A DNA stretch of 64,000 bases from Cellvibrionaceae bacterium AOL6 (GCA_003265435.1 NOXC01000004.1:186001-250000), one strand, 5' to 3'. Counted from the first letter of the stretch, positions 17,046 through 30,306 are shown. The notes: a model not told the origin generated them from the letters alone. Numbers and translations are program-made.

Positions 17046-17740
17046 GATACCACTGGCTTAGTGACGTTGTCTTTGATGAAGGCCGCGGCTTCTTCTTCTG
17101 CGGTACCACCAATTTCACCGATCATCACAATCGCTTCGGTCTGCTCGTCTTCCTGGAACAACTTCAGAATGTCGATGAAGTTAGAACCTGGAATCGGGTC
17201 ACCACCGATGCCGACACAGGTAGACTGACCGAAACCGAAGTCAGTGGTTTGCTTCACGGCTTCGTAAGTCAGAGTACCGGAACGTGAAACGATGCCGACT
17301 TTACCTGGCTTGTGAATGTGACCGGGCATGATGCCGATTTTACATTCACCCGGAGTAATCACACCTGGGCAGTTGGGGCCAATCAGACGCACACCGAGTT
17401 CATCGCATTTCACTTTCGCATCGAGCATGTCGAGTGTAGGAATGCCTTCGGTGATGCACACGACCAGCTTCACGCCGCTGTGAGCCGCTTCAAGGATGGA
17501 ATCCTTACAGAAAGGCGCAGGAACATAGATAACAGACGCTTCCGCACCGGTCTCTTCTACCGCTTCTTTCATGGTGTTGAACACAGGCAGACCGAGGTGA
17601 GTTTGACCGCCCTTACCTGGGGTCACACCACCGACCATTTTTGTTCCGTATTCGATCGCTTGCTCTGAATGGAACGTACCTTGTGAACCAGTGAAACCCT
17701 GGCACAGTACTTTAGTGTCTTTGTTGATTAATACGCTCAT
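16868..17740 (-). CDS. sucD: Succinyl-CoA synthetase alpha subunit
   Basis: 290 residues, the usual length. It has the CoA-binding Rossmann domain ([19 protein letters not shown]) and the phosphohistidine loop GHAGAI with His247. With SucC it interconverts succinyl-CoA and succinate with ATP/GTP formation in the TCA cycle. It starts two bases after the sucC stop, with GGGGA inside the sucC 3' end as ribosome site. Last gene of the sucAB-lpd-sucCD block, ended by the terminator at 16825-16852. Confidence 0.98.
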   Translation of the reverse strand: MSVLINKDTKVLCQGFTGSQGTFHSEQAIEYGTKMVGGVTPGKGGQTHLGLPVFNTMKEAVEETGAEASVIYVPAPFCKDSILEAAHSGVKLVVCITEGIPTLDMLDAKVKCDELGVRLIGPNCPGVITPGECKIGIMPGHIHKPGKVGIVSRSGTLTYEAVKQTTDFGFGQSTCVGIGGDPIPGSNFIDILKLFQEDEQTEAIVMIGEIGGTAEEEAAAFIKDNVTKPVVSYIAGVTAPPGKRMGHAGAIISGGKGTADEKFAALESAGVKTVRSLADIGNALKEATGW

Positions 17741-17742
17741 TA

Positions 17743-18906
17743 TCAGTTCCCCGCTGCTTCGACCACTTTCTGCGCCGCATCCGTCAAGCTGGTCGCCGCA
17801 ATAATATTCATGCCGCTGTCTGCCAGCACCTTCGCACCCAGTTCAGCGTTGTTGCCTTCGAGACGAACAACGACGGGAACTTTAACGCCGACTTCCTGAA
17901 CTGCGCCGATAACGCCTTCTGCGATCAGGTCACAGCGAACGATACCACCGAAGATATTAATCAGTACCGCAGCGACGTTCTCGTCAGACAGGATAATTTT
18001 GAACGCTTCGATGACGCGCTCTTTGGTCGCGCCGCCACCCACGTCGAGGAAGTTGGCTGGCTGGCCACCGTGCAGTTTCACGATGTCCATGGTGCCCATC
18101 GCAAGACCCGCACCATTCACCATACAACCGATGTTGCCTTCCAGTGCTACGTAGTTCAGCTCCCACTTCGCGGCATGGGCTTCACGCTCGTCTTCCTGAG
18201 AAGGATCGTGCATGGCCTTCAGCTCGGGGTGACGGTACATGGCGTTGCCGTCGATGTTAATTTTGGCATCGAGGCAGTGCAGGTCGCCGGCTTCGGTGAT
18301 CACCAGAGGGTTGATCTCGAGCAGGGCCAGATCCTTTTCAACAAACATTTTCGCCAGCCCCAGGAAGATGTGAACGAACTGCTTCACTTGCTTGCCTTCC
18401 AGACCCAGTTTAAACGCGAGCTCACGGCCCTGATAAGGCTGTGCGCCGGCCAGAGGATCGATTACGGCCTTCAGAATTTTTTCGGGCGTTTCTTCCGCCA
18501 CTTTTTCGATTTCCACACCGCCTTCGGTAGACGCCATGAACACAACGCGACGCGTTGCACGGTCGACAACCGCACCGAGGTACAGTTCCTGACCGATGTC
18601 AGTGCACTCTTCCACCAGAATACGATTCACCGGCTGGCCAGCTTCGTCAGTCTGATAGGTCACCAGGTTGCGACCCAACCAATGCTTGGCGAACTCTTCG
18701 ATTTCGGCCTTGGTTTTAGCCAATTTCACACCGCCCGCTTTACCGCGACCACCCGCATGAACCTGAGCTTTTACTACCCAGATATCACCACCGAGTTCCG
18801 CAGCCGCCGCAACAGCTTCCTGTGGCGTTTCAGCAACCACACCTTTTGATACGGGCAACCCGTATTCTGCAAACAATTGCTTGCCTTGATACTCGTGTAA
18901 GTTCAT
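17743..18906 (-). CDS. sucC: Succinyl-CoA synthetase beta subunit
   Basis: 387 residues beginning [12 protein letters not shown], with an ATP-grasp domain ([16 protein letters not shown]) and the C-terminal CoA-ligase domain ([10 protein letters not shown]). It supplies the nucleotide-binding half of the SucCD enzyme. It is 258 bases after lpd, the largest gap within the suc block, and that gap contains a hairpin. Confidence 0.98.
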   Translation of the reverse strand: MNLHEYQGKQLFAEYGLPVSKGVVAETPQEAVAAAAELGGDIWVVKAQVHAGGRGKAGGVKLAKTKAEIEEFAKHWLGRNLVTYQTDEAGQPVNRILVEECTDIGQELYLGAVVDRATRRVVFMASTEGGVEIEKVAEETPEKILKAVIDPLAGAQPYQGRELAFKLGLEGKQVKQFVHIFLGLAKMFVEKDLALLEINPLVITEAGDLHCLDAKINIDGNAMYRHPELKAMHDPSQEDEREAHAAKWELNYVALEGNIGCMVNGAGLAMGTMDIVKLHGGQPANFLDVGGGATKERVIEAFKIILSDENVAAVLINIFGGIVRCDLIAEGVIGAVQEVGVKVPVVVRLEGNNAELGAKVLADSGMNIIAATSLTDAAQKVVEAAGN

Positions 18907-19089
18907 TTGTTTATACCATTTCGAATGAAATTCCGAATCGATTTACATCGACTGTCCGAGACGTCTATCAATATGTTCCCTCACATTGAAAGCGGGCCTT
19001 CAATCAGCGCACCGAACTCATTGTTTCAAGGCCTATATAATTTGGATTCATCCTGAACCCAGCGACTCTACTGGCCGCTTATTAGAACT

Positions 19090-19113
19090 CCGCCCCAGGA
19101 AAACCCGAGGCGG
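19090..19113 (-). terminator. Hairpin between lpd and sucC
   Basis: On the minus strand CCGCCTCGGG-TTTT-CCTGGGGCGG forms a 10-bp stem with two G-U pairs. No T-run follows, so it may be an RNA-processing or partial termination site within the operon. Confidence 0.35.
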
Positions 19114-19164
19114 AACTCAAATGATTGCCACAACAGACAGAGGCCAGGCCCCTGCCCGATGCGA

Positions 19165-20643
<1,479 letters not shown>

Positions 20644-20671
20644 CTAATGTATTTGTTTGGTACTGCGTGGA

Positions 20672-21901
20672 TTAAATTTCCAACAGGATGCGCGCTGGAT
20701 CTTCCAACAGGTCCTTAATCGCCACCAGGAACTGTACTGCTTCCTTACCGTCAATGATGCGGTGATCGTATGACAGCGCGAGGTACATCATGGGCAGCAC
20801 TTTGACTTCTCCGTTCACGGCCATAGGACGCTCTTGGATTTTGTGCATGCCAAGGATGGCGGACTGAGGTGGATTCAAAATCGGCGTAGACAGCAAGGAA
20901 CCAAATACACCACCGTTTGTGATGGTGAAGGTACCGCCAGTCATTTCTTCAATACCGAGTTTGCCGTCGCGGGCACGCAGACCAAAGTCACGGATTCCGG
21001 CTTCAACATCGGCAAGTCCCATGTGCTCGGCATTGCGCAGTACAGGCACGACCAGGCCTTTTTCTGTAGACACCGCCACACCGATATCCTGATAGCCGTG
21101 GTACACAATGTCTTTGCCGTCGATGGACGCATTCACAGCAGGGAAACGACGTAAGGCTTCCACAGCGGCTTTCACAAAGAAGCCCATGAAGCCCAGGCGC
21201 GTACCGTTGTGCACTTTTTCAAACTGGTCTTTGTAGCGCTTGCGAAGTTCCATGACGGGAGCCATGTTGACTTCGTTGAAGGTCGTCAGCATCGCCGTAG
21301 TCTGAGTCGCATCCAACAGACGCTCCGCAATACGTGCGCGCAAACGCGTCATTGGAACACGTTTTTCGATACGCTCGCCCGCTGGAATGTCGATGGCGGT
21401 ACTGCCAGCGCTGCTGGCTTTTTTCTCAGCAGGTGCAGGCGCGGGCGCCGGAGCGGGTTTCGCTTCGGCTTTATAGTTGCTGACGTCTTCTTTTGTGATT
21501 CGACCGCCTTTGCCTGTGCCTTTCACTTTAGAAAGATCAATGCCTTTTTCGGCAGCGAGTTTACGGGCAGCGGGCGCTGCTACCGGGTCTTCGCCGTCGG
21601 CACTTGAGCTTTCGGACGGTGCCGCAGCAGCGGGTTCACTTGCCGCAGGCGCCGCGGCCGCTTCGCCTTCCGCAATTTCTCCGAGTACCTCGTTGCTCTC
21701 AACCACGTCGCCCTCTTCCTTCAAAATTTTAGAGAGCGTGCCGTCGGCCGAGGCAACCACCTCGAGAACAACTTTGTCAGTTTCAACTTCAACAATCAGT
21801 TCATCGCGGCTCACCGCCTCGCCAACTTGTTTGTGCCAGGCAACGATGGTTCCGTCTTGTACCGATTCAGGAAAGGTAGGCGCTTTGATTTCTGTGGTCA
21901 T
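20672..21901 (-). CDS. sucB: 2-oxoglutarate dehydrogenase E2, dihydrolipoyl succinyltransferase
   Basis: 409 residues: a lipoyl domain with modified Lys43 ([10 protein letters not shown]), an Ala/Pro-rich hinge, a peripheral subunit-binding domain (about 105-143), a second hinge rich in PA repeats, and the catalytic domain with YDHRIIDG (His380, Asp384). It forms the core of the complex and transfers succinyl from lipoate to CoA. It starts 47 bases after the sucA stop. Confidence 0.98.
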   Translation of the reverse strand: MTTEIKAPTFPESVQDGTIVAWHKQVGEAVSRDELIVEVETDKVVLEVVASADGTLSKILKEEGDVVESNEVLGEIAEGEAAAAPAASEPAAAAPSESSSADGEDPVAAPAARKLAAEKGIDLSKVKGTGKGGRITKEDVSNYKAEAKPAPAPAPAPAEKKASSAGSTAIDIPAGERIEKRVPMTRLRARIAERLLDATQTTAMLTTFNEVNMAPVMELRKRYKDQFEKVHNGTRLGFMGFFVKAAVEALRRFPAVNASIDGKDIVYHGYQDIGVAVSTEKGLVVPVLRNAEHMGLADVEAGIRDFGLRARDGKLGIEEMTGGTFTITNGGVFGSLLSTPILNPPQSAILGMHKIQERPMAVNGEVKVLPMMYLALSYDHRIIDGKEAVQFLVAIKDLLEDPARILLEI

Positions 21902-21948
21902 TTCTATGCTTGTCCGTAGTTTGGGCTCAATTAATCACTCGTAGTGTG

Positions 21949-24786
21949 TTAAACGCTGACATCCAGCGCGGCATCGATGAACTTTTTCTGTTCTTCAAGG
22001 TGTGTCGACATGTAGCCCGCCGCAGGCGCAGAAGACGCCGCTCGGCCTGCGTATCGCAGGTATGCACTGCCGTTTACACGCTCTACAACACGACGCATCC
22101 GGTGTTGGCTGGAATACCAGGCGCCCTGATTCATAGGCTCCTCTTGTACCCAGACGACATCACTCACCTGAGAGAAACGCTCAAGTGCTTTGCGCAGATC
22201 TTCTTCCGGGAAAGGATACAACTGCTCGATGCGAATAATCGCCACGTCGTCTTGACCGCGCTCTTCTCTCGCCTCGTACAGGTGGTAGTAAACCTTGCCA
22301 CTGCACAACAACACGCGCTTCGCCTTTTTGGGCTCAATCGCTTCGTCGCCAATGACCGGATAGAAGTGACCCTCGGCAAGATCTTCCAGAGAGGAGGTCG
22401 CCAGTTTATGACGCAGAATCCATTTTGGACTCATAACAATCAACGGACGACGCATCGGGCGAATGGCCTGACGACGCAACATATGGAAAACCTGAGCCGG
22501 AGTGGTCGGGTTGCAGACTTGAATATTGTGTTCGGCACACAGTTGCAGGAATCGCTCAAGGCGTGCGGAGGAATGCTCCGGCCCCTGCCCTTCGTAGCCG
22601 TGCGGCAGCAACAGTGTCAGGCCGCAGAGGCGCCCCCACTTGTGCTCACCACTCGTGATAAATTGATCAATCACCACCTGAGCGCCGTTGGCAAAGTCAC
22701 CGAACTGCGCTTCCCAAATGACCAAGCCATTGGGTGCGGTAGTGGCATATCCGTACTCGAATGCCAGCACTGCTTCTTCTGAAAGCAGTGAATCGTAAAT
22801 GTCAAAACTGGGCTGGTTCTCAGCCAGGTTTGCAAGAGGAACGTACGGCTCCCCATCTTTCTGGTTGTGCACTACCGCATGACGGTGGGAGAAGGTTCCT
22901 CGCCCGACATCCTGACCGGTAAGACGTACCTGAAAACCCTGTTCCAGCATGGTGCCGTATGCCAGAGTTTCAGCCATCCCCCAATTGATAGGAAGTGCAC
23001 CGCCCGCCATTTTGCGGCGGTCGTCGTAAATTTTGGACACCTGACGTTGAACCTGCACACCGTCTGGTATCTTGCTGATGCGTTCAGCCAGATTTTGCAG
23101 CGCGGGCAACGCATAAGTCGTATCTGCAGGTGTGTGCCAGTCGTGACCGATGTACGGTGACCAGTCCACAAAGAGACTCTTGTCCGGCTCGCTGACCAAG
23201 CCACGCGCCACCGCTTCACCACGGTCGAGCATGTCTCGATAGCCTTTTGCCAGATCGTCCGCTTCCTGCTGACTAAGCACGCCCTCTGAAACAAGCCGCT
23301 CGGCATAAAGTGTACGCGCTGTTTTGTGCGCGCGAATCGCTTTATACATCATCGGCTGAGTCGACGAAGGCTCATCGGTTTCGTTATGGCCTCGGCGGCG
23401 ATAGCAAACCAAATCGATGACAACGTCTTTTTTGAATTCGTGACGATAATCCGCCGCCAGATTCGCAATAAAGACGACTGCTTCTGGGTCGTCGCCGTTC
23501 ACGTGGAAAATCGGCGCCTCAATCACTTTCGCCACATCGGTACAGTAGTCCGTTGAGCGCGCGTCATCCTGGCGGCTGGTCGTGAAGCCCACCTGGTTGT
23601 TGATGACTATGTGAATGGTCCCGCCGGTCTTGTAAGCCCGAGTCTGAGACATTTGGAATGTCTCCATCACCACGCCCTGGCCGGCAAATGCCGCGTCGCC
23701 GTGAATTACCACCGGTACCACTTTGTCACCGCGTGTATCTTCTCGACGATCCTGTCGAGCACGCACAGAACCTTCGACTACCGGCGACACGATCTCGAGG
23801 TGACTGGGGTTAAAGGCGAGCGCGAGGTGCATTTCGCCACCTGGCGTCATCACGTTAGAGGAGAAGCCCTGGTGGTACTTCACGTCACCGGACGTGTCCA
23901 CCAAGCGCTTGCCTTCAAACTCTTCGAACAAATCGGCCGGGTTCTTACCCAAGACGTTAACAAGGGTATTCAGGCGGCCTCGGTGGGCCATGCCGATCAC
24001 CATTTCTTTCGCGCCGTAGCCACCAGTGCGACGGATGGTCGCATCCATCAATGGAATGAAGCTCTCTCCGCCTTCGAGACCAAAGCGTTTGGTGCCAGGG
24101 TATTTACTGTCGAGATGACGCTCAAGACCTTCTGCGGCAGTCAGTCGCTTAAGAATACTCAGCTTGCCATCCGCATCGAAACTCGGCTGCGTGCGACTGC
24201 TTTCTAAACGCTGAATCAACCAGCGGCGCTCTTCATAGTTGGTGATGTGCATCACCTCTGAGCCAATGTTGCCGCAATAGGTTTTTTCCAGGTCCGCAAT
24301 GATGTCCTTCAGCAGACCTTCCTGGTAACCGAAACCGAGATCACCGGTCTGAAACACGGAGTCGAGATCGGCGACGTTGAGGCCGTGGAAATTGAGGTCG
24401 AGATCAGGCGCATCCTGACGGCGGCTCAAGCCCAAGGGGTCGAGGGTTGCCTTCTGGTGGCCGCTGAGTCGATAGGCATTGACCAGCTGAACCACTTCCA
24501 CCTGTTTGCGCTCATGCGACAGCGAAGCACTGCCTTCACCAGGTCTCACACTGAGACGAGTGTGATTACGACCAAGCTCTTCGAAATAGCTGACAATTTC
24601 AGAGTGAGGCACATCAGAACCCAGCGCACCGTCGACTCGAGGGAGTTTGTCGAAGGTTTCGCGCCAAGTTTCAGGAACGGAATTCGGGTCTCTCAGATAG
24701 GATTCGTACAGTTCTTCCACATACGGGGCATTGCCGCCTGAGAGGTGCGACGTGCTCCACAGCAACTCCATGACACTTTCTTGCAT
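21949..24786 (-). CDS. sucA: 2-oxoglutarate dehydrogenase E1
   Basis: 945 residues from ATG 24786 (GGTGAA upstream; a GTG at 24795 is also in frame). Thiamine-diphosphate features include GMAHRGRLNTL and the GDAAFAGQGVV region. It decarboxylates 2-oxoglutarate and succinylates the SucB lipoyl group. The 300-base gap from sdhB suggests its own promoter, although none with strong boxes was seen. Confidence 0.98.
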   Translation of the reverse strand: MQESVMELLWSTSHLSGGNAPYVEELYESYLRDPNSVPETWRETFDKLPRVDGALGSDVPHSEIVSYFEELGRNHTRLSVRPGEGSASLSHERKQVEVVQLVNAYRLSGHQKATLDPLGLSRRQDAPDLDLNFHGLNVADLDSVFQTGDLGFGYQEGLLKDIIADLEKTYCGNIGSEVMHITNYEERRWLIQRLESSRTQPSFDADGKLSILKRLTAAEGLERHLDSKYPGTKRFGLEGGESFIPLMDATIRRTGGYGAKEMVIGMAHRGRLNTLVNVLGKNPADLFEEFEGKRLVDTSGDVKYHQGFSSNVMTPGGEMHLALAFNPSHLEIVSPVVEGSVRARQDRREDTRGDKVVPVVIHGDAAFAGQGVVMETFQMSQTRAYKTGGTIHIVINNQVGFTTSRQDDARSTDYCTDVAKVIEAPIFHVNGDDPEAVVFIANLAADYRHEFKKDVVIDLVCYRRRGHNETDEPSSTQPMMYKAIRAHKTARTLYAERLVSEGVLSQQEADDLAKGYRDMLDRGEAVARGLVSEPDKSLFVDWSPYIGHDWHTPADTTYALPALQNLAERISKIPDGVQVQRQVSKIYDDRRKMAGGALPINWGMAETLAYGTMLEQGFQVRLTGQDVGRGTFSHRHAVVHNQKDGEPYVPLANLAENQPSFDIYDSLLSEEAVLAFEYGYATTAPNGLVIWEAQFGDFANGAQVVIDQFITSGEHKWGRLCGLTLLLPHGYEGQGPEHSSARLERFLQLCAEHNIQVCNPTTPAQVFHMLRRQAIRPMRRPLIVMSPKWILRHKLATSSLEDLAEGHFYPVIGDEAIEPKKAKRVLLCSGKVYYHLYEAREERGQDDVAIIRIEQLYPFPEEDLRKALERFSQVSDVVWVQEEPMNQGAWYSSQHRMRRVVERVNGSAYLRYAGRAASSAPAAGYMSTHLEEQKKFIDAALDVSV

Positions 24787-25086
24787 TTTTTTCACCGTTT
24801 ACACGGGCCTTTATTTACTACTACGAGTGTATTTGACTTCGAACAACCTTTTGAGCTGAGCGAAGTATAAAGTATAAACCACGCTGGGTGCCTGTGATTC
24901 GTGGCCGTGTACGCCAGTAGATTCACTTTGGCAAACGGCGCGATTCACGCCGCCAGACAGGATAGTATCAACTTCCACTTTGGCCTGACAGTACAGTACG
25001 ATCTATCAGACCAATCATAAGAGTCAAGACTGGTACTGGGTCGGGGTCGACATGCCTGGGATCAACCCCGCCCTGAACCGCGTACC
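24787..25086. other. Intergenic region between sdhB and sucA
   Basis: A 300-base gap in the TCA block. It has AT-rich stretches compatible with a sucA promoter but no confident -35/-10 pair, no open frame worth calling and no intrinsic terminator with a T-run. Confidence 0.4.
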
Positions 25087-25791
25087 TTAGGTACCGCGGG
25101 ACAACAACATATTGCGTATGCTGCCGATAGCCTTCGTAGGATTCAAGCCTTTAGGGCATACATCTACACAGTTTTGAATACCATGGCATCGGAAAACGCT
25201 GTATGGGTCGTCCAGCTTGGCCAAACGATCGTCTGTTGCTGTATCGCGGCTATCCGCGAGGAAGCGGTAGGCCTGCAAGAGACCGGCAGGACCGATGAAC
25301 TTGTCAGGGTTCCACCAAAACGAGGGGCAGCTGGTTGAACAACACGCGCACAAAATACACTCATATAGCCCATCAAGTTCCGCACGCTCTTCTGGAGACT
25401 GGCGACGCTCAATAGCGGGTGCAGGTGTGTTGTTCTGCAGAAAGGGTTCAATTTTACGGTACTGCTCGTAAAACTGAGACATGTCGATCACAAGGTCGCG
25501 AATCACCGGCAAGCCAGGTAAGGGACGCAACACCAATTTGTTGTTTTTGACACACTCAGATAAAGGCGTGATACAAGCCAGCCCGTTTTTGCCGGAAATG
25601 TTCATGCCATCGGAACCGCACACACCTTCACGGCATGAGCGGCGGTATGCCAGGCTCGGGTCTTGCTCTTTGAGCAGTTCAAGCACGTCGAGCACCATCA
25701 GATCTTTGCCCTGGGTATCCACCTCGTAGCTGACCATTTTAGGCTCTTTGTCCGTGTCCGGGTTGTAACGGTATATCTCTACTTTCAACAT
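25087..25791 (-). CDS. sdhB: Succinate dehydrogenase iron-sulfur subunit
   Basis: 234 residues with the 2Fe-2S cluster motif CREGVCG plus LAC (Cys53, Cys58, Cys73) and the 4Fe-4S/3Fe-4S motifs CILCACCSTSC and NCVDVCPKGLNP. It carries electrons from SdhA to ubiquinone in the membrane subunits. Last gene of sdhCDAB. Confidence 0.98.
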   Translation of the reverse strand: MLKVEIYRYNPDTDKEPKMVSYEVDTQGKDLMVLDVLELLKEQDPSLAYRRSCREGVCGSDGMNISGKNGLACITPLSECVKNNKLVLRPLPGLPVIRDLVIDMSQFYEQYRKIEPFLQNNTPAPAIERRQSPEERAELDGLYECILCACCSTSCPSFWWNPDKFIGPAGLLQAYRFLADSRDTATDDRLAKLDDPYSVFRCHGIQNCVDVCPKGLNPTKAIGSIRNMLLSRGT

Positions 25792-25852
25792 GATTCGGTA
25801 CTCTCAGTTCGGTACGCTCAAGTCAAACAGACGGCTTATTAAGCCGTCACAA

Positions 25853-27625
25853 TCAATAAGTACGAACTTTTGGTTCGAACTTGTCTACGGTCTTAGGTGC
25901 GAAATTCACATCTCGCTTGCCAACGGCTTTGGTCTCCGGGAAGTACATGGAGTGACACAGCCAATTTTCATCATCGCGCTCTTGGAAATCCTCGCGCGCA
26001 TGGGCACCACGGGATTCTTTACGTGCTTCTGCCGCGATGGCGGTCGCTTCGGCCACCTCAAACAGGTTCTGCACTTCCAGCGCTTCAATACGCGCCGTGT
26101 TATACGACATGGACTTGTCTTTCAAAGCCAGGTTTTCAACGCGGCCACGCAGATCCGCGAGCTTCTGAATGCCTTCCTGCATGAATTCGCCTTTGCGGAA
26201 CACACCGAAGTGGTTCTGCATGATGCTCTGCAGATCTTTGCGAACCTGCGCGGCAGATTCGCCCTGCTCCCGCTCGTTCAGCGAGCTCAGGCGTGACATA
26301 GAAGCTTCGAAGTCGGACTCGGTGGGGTCACGCATTTCGATCCCTTCACGCAAGGCCTTCTCAATGAACAGACCGGAGGCGCGGCCAAAGACCACGAGAT
26401 CGAGCAGTGAGTTACCGCCGAGGCGGTTCGCGCCGTGCACGGATACACAAGCGACTTCACCACAAGCGTAGAAACCATCGATCACCTGATCTGTTCCCTG
26501 ACCGTCTTGACTCAGAGCCTGGCCATGCACGTTGGTTGGAATACCGCCCATCATATAGTGACAGGTTGGCACAACGGGAATCGGTGCTTTAATGGGGTCG
26601 ACGTGCGCAAAGGTGCGCGACAGCTCAAGAATACCGGGTAAACGGGCGTTAAGTGTGTCCGCACCCAGGTGATCCAGCTTCAGCAGCACGTGATCACCAT
26701 TCTCGCCGCAGCCGCGGCCGCCGAGAATCTCCAGAACCATCGAACGCGCAACCACGTCACGACCGGCAAGGTCTTTCGCGTTTGGAGCGTAACGCTCCAT
26801 AAAGCGCTCGCCATCTTTGTTGATCAGGTAGCCGCCCTCGCCGCGACAACCCTCTGTCACGAGCACGCCCGCACCGTGAATACCGGTCGGGTGGAATTGC
26901 CACATTTCGATATCTTGCACAGGGAAGCCGGCACGCAGCGCCATACCTATACCATCACCGGTGTTGATATGCGCATTCGTGGTAGAAGCGTAAATTCGGC
27001 CTGCACCACCCGTGGCGAATACGGTCGCCTTGGATTTTACGAATACGGTTTCACCGTCTTCCATGTTGATCGCGATCACGCCGCACACGGCGCCATCCTG
27101 ATTCTTCACGATATCGACCGCAAACCACTCGTTCAGAAAAACAGTGTCGTTTTTCACATTGCCCTGATACAACGCATGCAGCAAGGCATGGCCGGTACGG
27201 TCCGCTGCCGCACAGGTACGTGCCGCCTGGCCGCCGCGACCAAAATCTTTAGACTGACCACCGAAAGGCCGCTGATAAATCCGCCCTTCTTCCGTACGAG
27301 AAAAAGGCAACCCCATGTGCTCAAGTTCAAATACCGCTTCAGGACCGACAGAGCACATATACTCAATCGCGTCCTGGTCGCCGATGTAGTCCGACCCCTT
27401 AACGGTGTCGTACATGTGCCAACGCCAGTCATCGTTAGGGTCCGAACTGGCAATCGCACAGGTAATACCGCCCTGGGCGGATACAGTGTGCGAACGGGTT
27501 GGGAAAACTTTGGTAATTACCGCTGTTTTGAATCCGGATTGTGCCAACTGCAGCGCTGCGCGCATGCCGGCACCGCCACCGCCGATCACGATGCCGTCAA
27601 AGGTGATTGTACGCATATTCGCCAT
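25853..27625 (-). CDS. sdhA: Succinate dehydrogenase flavoprotein subunit
   Basis: 590 residues: FAD motif [13 protein letters not shown], covalent-FAD histidine in [11 protein letters not shown], and active-site region [11 protein letters not shown] with the late Arg in [12 protein letters not shown]. It oxidises succinate to fumarate. ATG 27625 is chosen because GGGGGAAC precedes it and it starts only four bases after sdhD; a longer frame to 27673 enters sdhD. Confidence 0.98.
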   Translation of the reverse strand: MANMRTITFDGIVIGGGGAGMRAALQLAQSGFKTAVITKVFPTRSHTVSAQGGITCAIASSDPNDDWRWHMYDTVKGSDYIGDQDAIEYMCSVGPEAVFELEHMGLPFSRTEEGRIYQRPFGGQSKDFGRGGQAARTCAAADRTGHALLHALYQGNVKNDTVFLNEWFAVDIVKNQDGAVCGVIAINMEDGETVFVKSKATVFATGGAGRIYASTTNAHINTGDGIGMALRAGFPVQDIEMWQFHPTGIHGAGVLVTEGCRGEGGYLINKDGERFMERYAPNAKDLAGRDVVARSMVLEILGGRGCGENGDHVLLKLDHLGADTLNARLPGILELSRTFAHVDPIKAPIPVVPTCHYMMGGIPTNVHGQALSQDGQGTDQVIDGFYACGEVACVSVHGANRLGGNSLLDLVVFGRASGLFIEKALREGIEMRDPTESDFEASMSRLSSLNEREQGESAAQVRKDLQSIMQNHFGVFRKGEFMQEGIQKLADLRGRVENLALKDKSMSYNTARIEALEVQNLFEVAEATAIAAEARKESRGAHAREDFQERDDENWLCHSMYFPETKAVGKRDVNFAPKTVDKFEPKVRTY

Positions 27626-27629
27626 TATT

Positions 27630-27998
27630 TTAGTTCCCCCACAAGATATCGACGCCCCACACCAGGAACACAATGTTCACCACGGCGTACAGGGATAAAA
27701 CCAACAAACGGATTACCAGGGCAGAGCCGCCCATCATTCGCTCCGTTACGTAGTCAGTCAGAACGACCCAGAGGCCGATCCAGCCGTGTGCAACGATTGA
27801 AACAAGCGTCAGCAGGCTGAACACCCGCATCCATAACTGTGAGAAGAGACCGCTCCACTGCTCGTAGGTCAATCCGGGGTTGGCGACGAGGTAAGCCACC
27901 AGGAAAATCAGATAGGCGGCGAGAATAATGGCTGTAAATCGCTGAATAAGAAAATCGGAAACGCCGTTGCGCCCGAGACTGGTTGCTGCTGTTACCAT
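27630..27998 (-). CDS. sdhD: Succinate dehydrogenase membrane anchor subunit
   Basis: 122 residues with three membrane helices (about 18-40, 55-78, 92-115) and the haem/quinone region [21 protein letters not shown] 27998 overlaps the sdhC stop as ATGGTAA, showing translational coupling; a TTG two codons upstream is less likely. Confidence 0.95.
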   Translation of the reverse strand: MVTAATSLGRNGVSDFLIQRFTAIILAAYLIFLVAYLVANPGLTYEQWSGLFSQLWMRVFSLLTLVSIVAHGWIGLWVVLTDYVTERMMGGSALVIRLLVLSLYAVVNIVFLVWGVDILWGN

Positions 27999-28363
27999 AC
28001 CCAAACCCCCGCTAAAACGATAAGTACAACTGAAAGCGCCATGGCGCCGCGAGCACTGGCCTTGCCGCCGGCAAGTGTTTCCCAGTGTCCCATATCCATC
28101 ACCATATGCCGCAAACCGGCAACGAGGTGATACGCCAACGCACTGAGGATGCCCCAGATAACGAGCTTGGCCAAAATGGAATCAAGGAGAGATTGAATAA
28201 ACAGAAAGCCCTGTTCGGATTCGAGACTTGTGTCTAGCATCCAAAGCAGTACCAGCACCGCTCCCAATAGAATCACACCGGTTACACGGTGCGTAATGGA
28301 AGCAATGGCGGTGATGGGGAACTTAACTGTAGAAAGGTCGAGATTTACAGGTCTTTTATCCAC
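27992..28363 (-). CDS. sdhC: Succinate dehydrogenase cytochrome b556 subunit
   Basis: 123 residues beginning with GTG 28363, MDKRPVNLDLSTVKFPITAIASITHRVTG; the S-I-T-H-R-x-T-G motif is typical of SdhC. Three membrane helices follow, with the haem-ligand histidine in AYHLVAGLRHMVMD. First gene of sdhCDAB, divergent from gltA across 598 bases. Confidence 0.96.
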   Translation of the reverse strand: MDKRPVNLDLSTVKFPITAIASITHRVTGVILLGAVLVLLWMLDTSLESEQGFLFIQSLLDSILAKLVIWGILSALAYHLVAGLRHMVMDMGHWETLAGGKASARGAMALSVVLIVLAGVWVW

Positions 28364-28961
28364 GACTGTGCCACACCCTTTTGTCGGTTATAAGTAGGAT
28401 ATTGTCAGCATCACTCTGTGACGGGCTTTTTGGGCCGGCCGAGAGCAGTTAAGCGCGTTTTTACGTTCGAGGTATAGAGGGAGATCAAATCCCGTACTGC
28501 AATTGCCTATGATGACATTTTTTTCAGCACATGTAGACCGTTGTATCGGTCTTGATTCTGGCAGCCCCCAAATGGCGCGCCCGAATTATATTTATGCACC
28601 TCGCAAATTACAAATATTCATAAGAAACGCACAAAATAGCGCAAGAAGCTGACCACTTTGGTGCAAAATGCAGGGCCATGCACAGCAGCGATGCACCAAT
28701 TCAACTCAAAACTGTATACGCTATAACCAGTTAAGCAGATTTTTTATGCTTTACCGCTTTTCAGGTTCAAAACCATCCAAATTTTTCACTATAATCGCTG
28801 CACCTGAATTTGCACTTCGTGGCTCAGCGCCAGGATTGACATTACCAATCCATACGATTAGCTTGACCAGGATTTGTCCTGTTTTCGGCCAAAAGCCGAA
28901 GACATACGCTGGAGCGCGTGATCAACCCGTGCTCGCAGAATATTACTGATAGGAGTCCATA
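28364..28961. other. Divergent sdhC-gltA control region
   Basis: A 598-base region without a convincing gene. It holds the gltA promoter candidate at 28766-28795, a small hairpin at 28535-28552 (AGACCG/CGGTCT) and a leader hairpin at 28884-28900 (TTCGGC-CAAAA-GCCGAA). The sdh promoter must lie in the left half, but I see no clean match. Confidence 0.6.
28766..28795 (+). promoter_or_regulatory. Probable sigma-70 promoter of gltA
   Basis: TTCAAA, an 18-base spacer and a perfect TATAAT (28790-28795), giving a leader of about 160 bases before gltA. Confidence 0.55.
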
Positions 28962-30275
28962 ATGACCGATAAGAAAGCAACCTTGAAAATTGACGGGCTG
29001 GATGAAGCCGTTGATCTGCCGATGTACTCAGGCACCATGGGACCCGATGTCCTCGATGTTCGTGGCCTCACCGGCAAAGGTTATTTTACTTATGACCCAG
29101 GTTTTGTCTCCACGGCGGCGTGCGAGTCAAAAATCACCTATATCGACGGAGCGAAGGGCCAACTCCTTCACCGCGGATATCCTATCGACCAGCTTGCCAC
29201 CGAGTCTGACTTCCTCGAAACCTGCTACCTGCTGCTGCACGGGGAGCTCCCGTCAGAAAATGAATACGAAGAATTCGTCGACATTATTACTAACCACACG
29301 ATGGTGCATGAGTCGATTACCCGCTTCTTCCGCGGCTTCCATCATGACTCACACCCCATGGCCATGATGTGTGGCATAGTCGGTGCCCTTTCCGCCTTCT
29401 ACCACGACTCGCTCGACATCACAGACCCTCGTCACCGCCTCATTTCCGCTCACCGCCTGATTGCTAAAATGCCTACCCTCGCCGCCATGTGCTACAAGCA
29501 CAGCCAGGGCCAGCCATTTATGTACCCAGACAACAAGCTCGGGTACGCAGAAAACTTCCTGCATATGATGTTTGGTACGCCTTGCGACGACCCGAAAGTG
29601 AACCCCGTACTGGCGCGCGCGATGGACCGTATCTTCCTCCTGCACGCAGACCATGAGCAAAATGCCTCAACTTCAACAGTTCGACTGGCAGGCTCTTCCG
29701 GTGCGAATCCGTTTGCCTGTATCGCAGCCGGCATTGCGACCCTGTGGGGCCCTGCTCACGGTGGCGCGAACGAAGCCGTATTGAAGATGCTCGAAGAAAT
29801 TGGTGATGTGTCCAACATTGACGAGTTCATCGACAAAGCGAAAGACAAAAATGATCCATTCCGCCTGATGGGCTTTGGTCACCGTGTCTACAAGAACTTT
29901 GACCCTCGCGCGAAGGTGATGAAAGAAACTTGTGATGAAGTGTTGTCGGAACTTGGCCTTGAGGACGACCCTCTGTTGAAGATCGCGAAGCGTCTTGAGC
30001 AAATCGCCCTGGAAGACGAGTACTTCGTTCAGAAGAAACTGTATCCAAACGTCGACTTCTACTCTGGCATCATTATGAAAGCCATCGGCATTCCTACCGA
30101 CATGTTTACCGTGATTTTCGCGACAGGTCGTACCGTCGGTTGGATCGCGCACTGGCACGAGATGCTCGGTGAAGCAATGAAGATTGGTCGCCCTCGTCAG
30201 CTGTACACCGGTGCCACGCCACGCGATTACACCCCGCGTAATGGCCGTAAAGCTGCCGACAAATCGGACTTCTAA
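28962..30275 (+). CDS. gltA: Citrate synthase
   Basis: 437 residues, the length of the hexameric Gram-negative enzyme. Active-site regions are present: [25 protein letters not shown] and [14 protein letters not shown]. It condenses oxaloacetate and acetyl-CoA. GGAG precedes ATG 28962. Divergent from sdhCDAB, the conserved gammaproteobacterial arrangement. Confidence 0.98.
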   Translation: MTDKKATLKIDGLDEAVDLPMYSGTMGPDVLDVRGLTGKGYFTYDPGFVSTAACESKITYIDGAKGQLLHRGYPIDQLATESDFLETCYLLLHGELPSENEYEEFVDIITNHTMVHESITRFFRGFHHDSHPMAMMCGIVGALSAFYHDSLDITDPRHRLISAHRLIAKMPTLAAMCYKHSQGQPFMYPDNKLGYAENFLHMMFGTPCDDPKVNPVLARAMDRIFLLHADHEQNASTSTVRLAGSSGANPFACIAAGIATLWGPAHGGANEAVLKMLEEIGDVSNIDEFIDKAKDKNDPFRLMGFGHRVYKNFDPRAKVMKETCDEVLSELGLEDDPLLKIAKRLEQIALEDEYFVQKKLYPNVDFYSGIIMKAIGIPTDMFTVIFATGRTVGWIAHWHEMLGEAMKIGRPRQLYTGATPRDYTPRNGRKAADKSDF

Positions 30276-30283
30276 ACCCTATC

Positions 30284-30306
30284 AGCGGCCCCGCTCGCGG
30301 GCCGCT
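30284..30306. terminator. Hairpin after gltA
   Basis: AGCGGCCC-N7-GGGCCGCT, nine bases beyond the gltA stop and between convergent genes. No long T-run follows, so it is a candidate terminator only. Confidence 0.6.

Noticed and set aside
18070-18849. Long plus-strand frame (259 residues) antisense to sucC
   Set aside because: His/Phe-rich shadow of a strongly biased coding gene; the same applies to similar frames over lpd, sucA and sdhA.
24787-25086. Terminator between sdhB and sucA
   Set aside because: GGGGT and ACCCC segments are 17 bases apart without T-run; too weak to call.
28668-28949. A 93-residue frame upstream of gltA
   Set aside because: It lies over the gltA promoter and leader, has no ribosome site and a composition unlike a protein.
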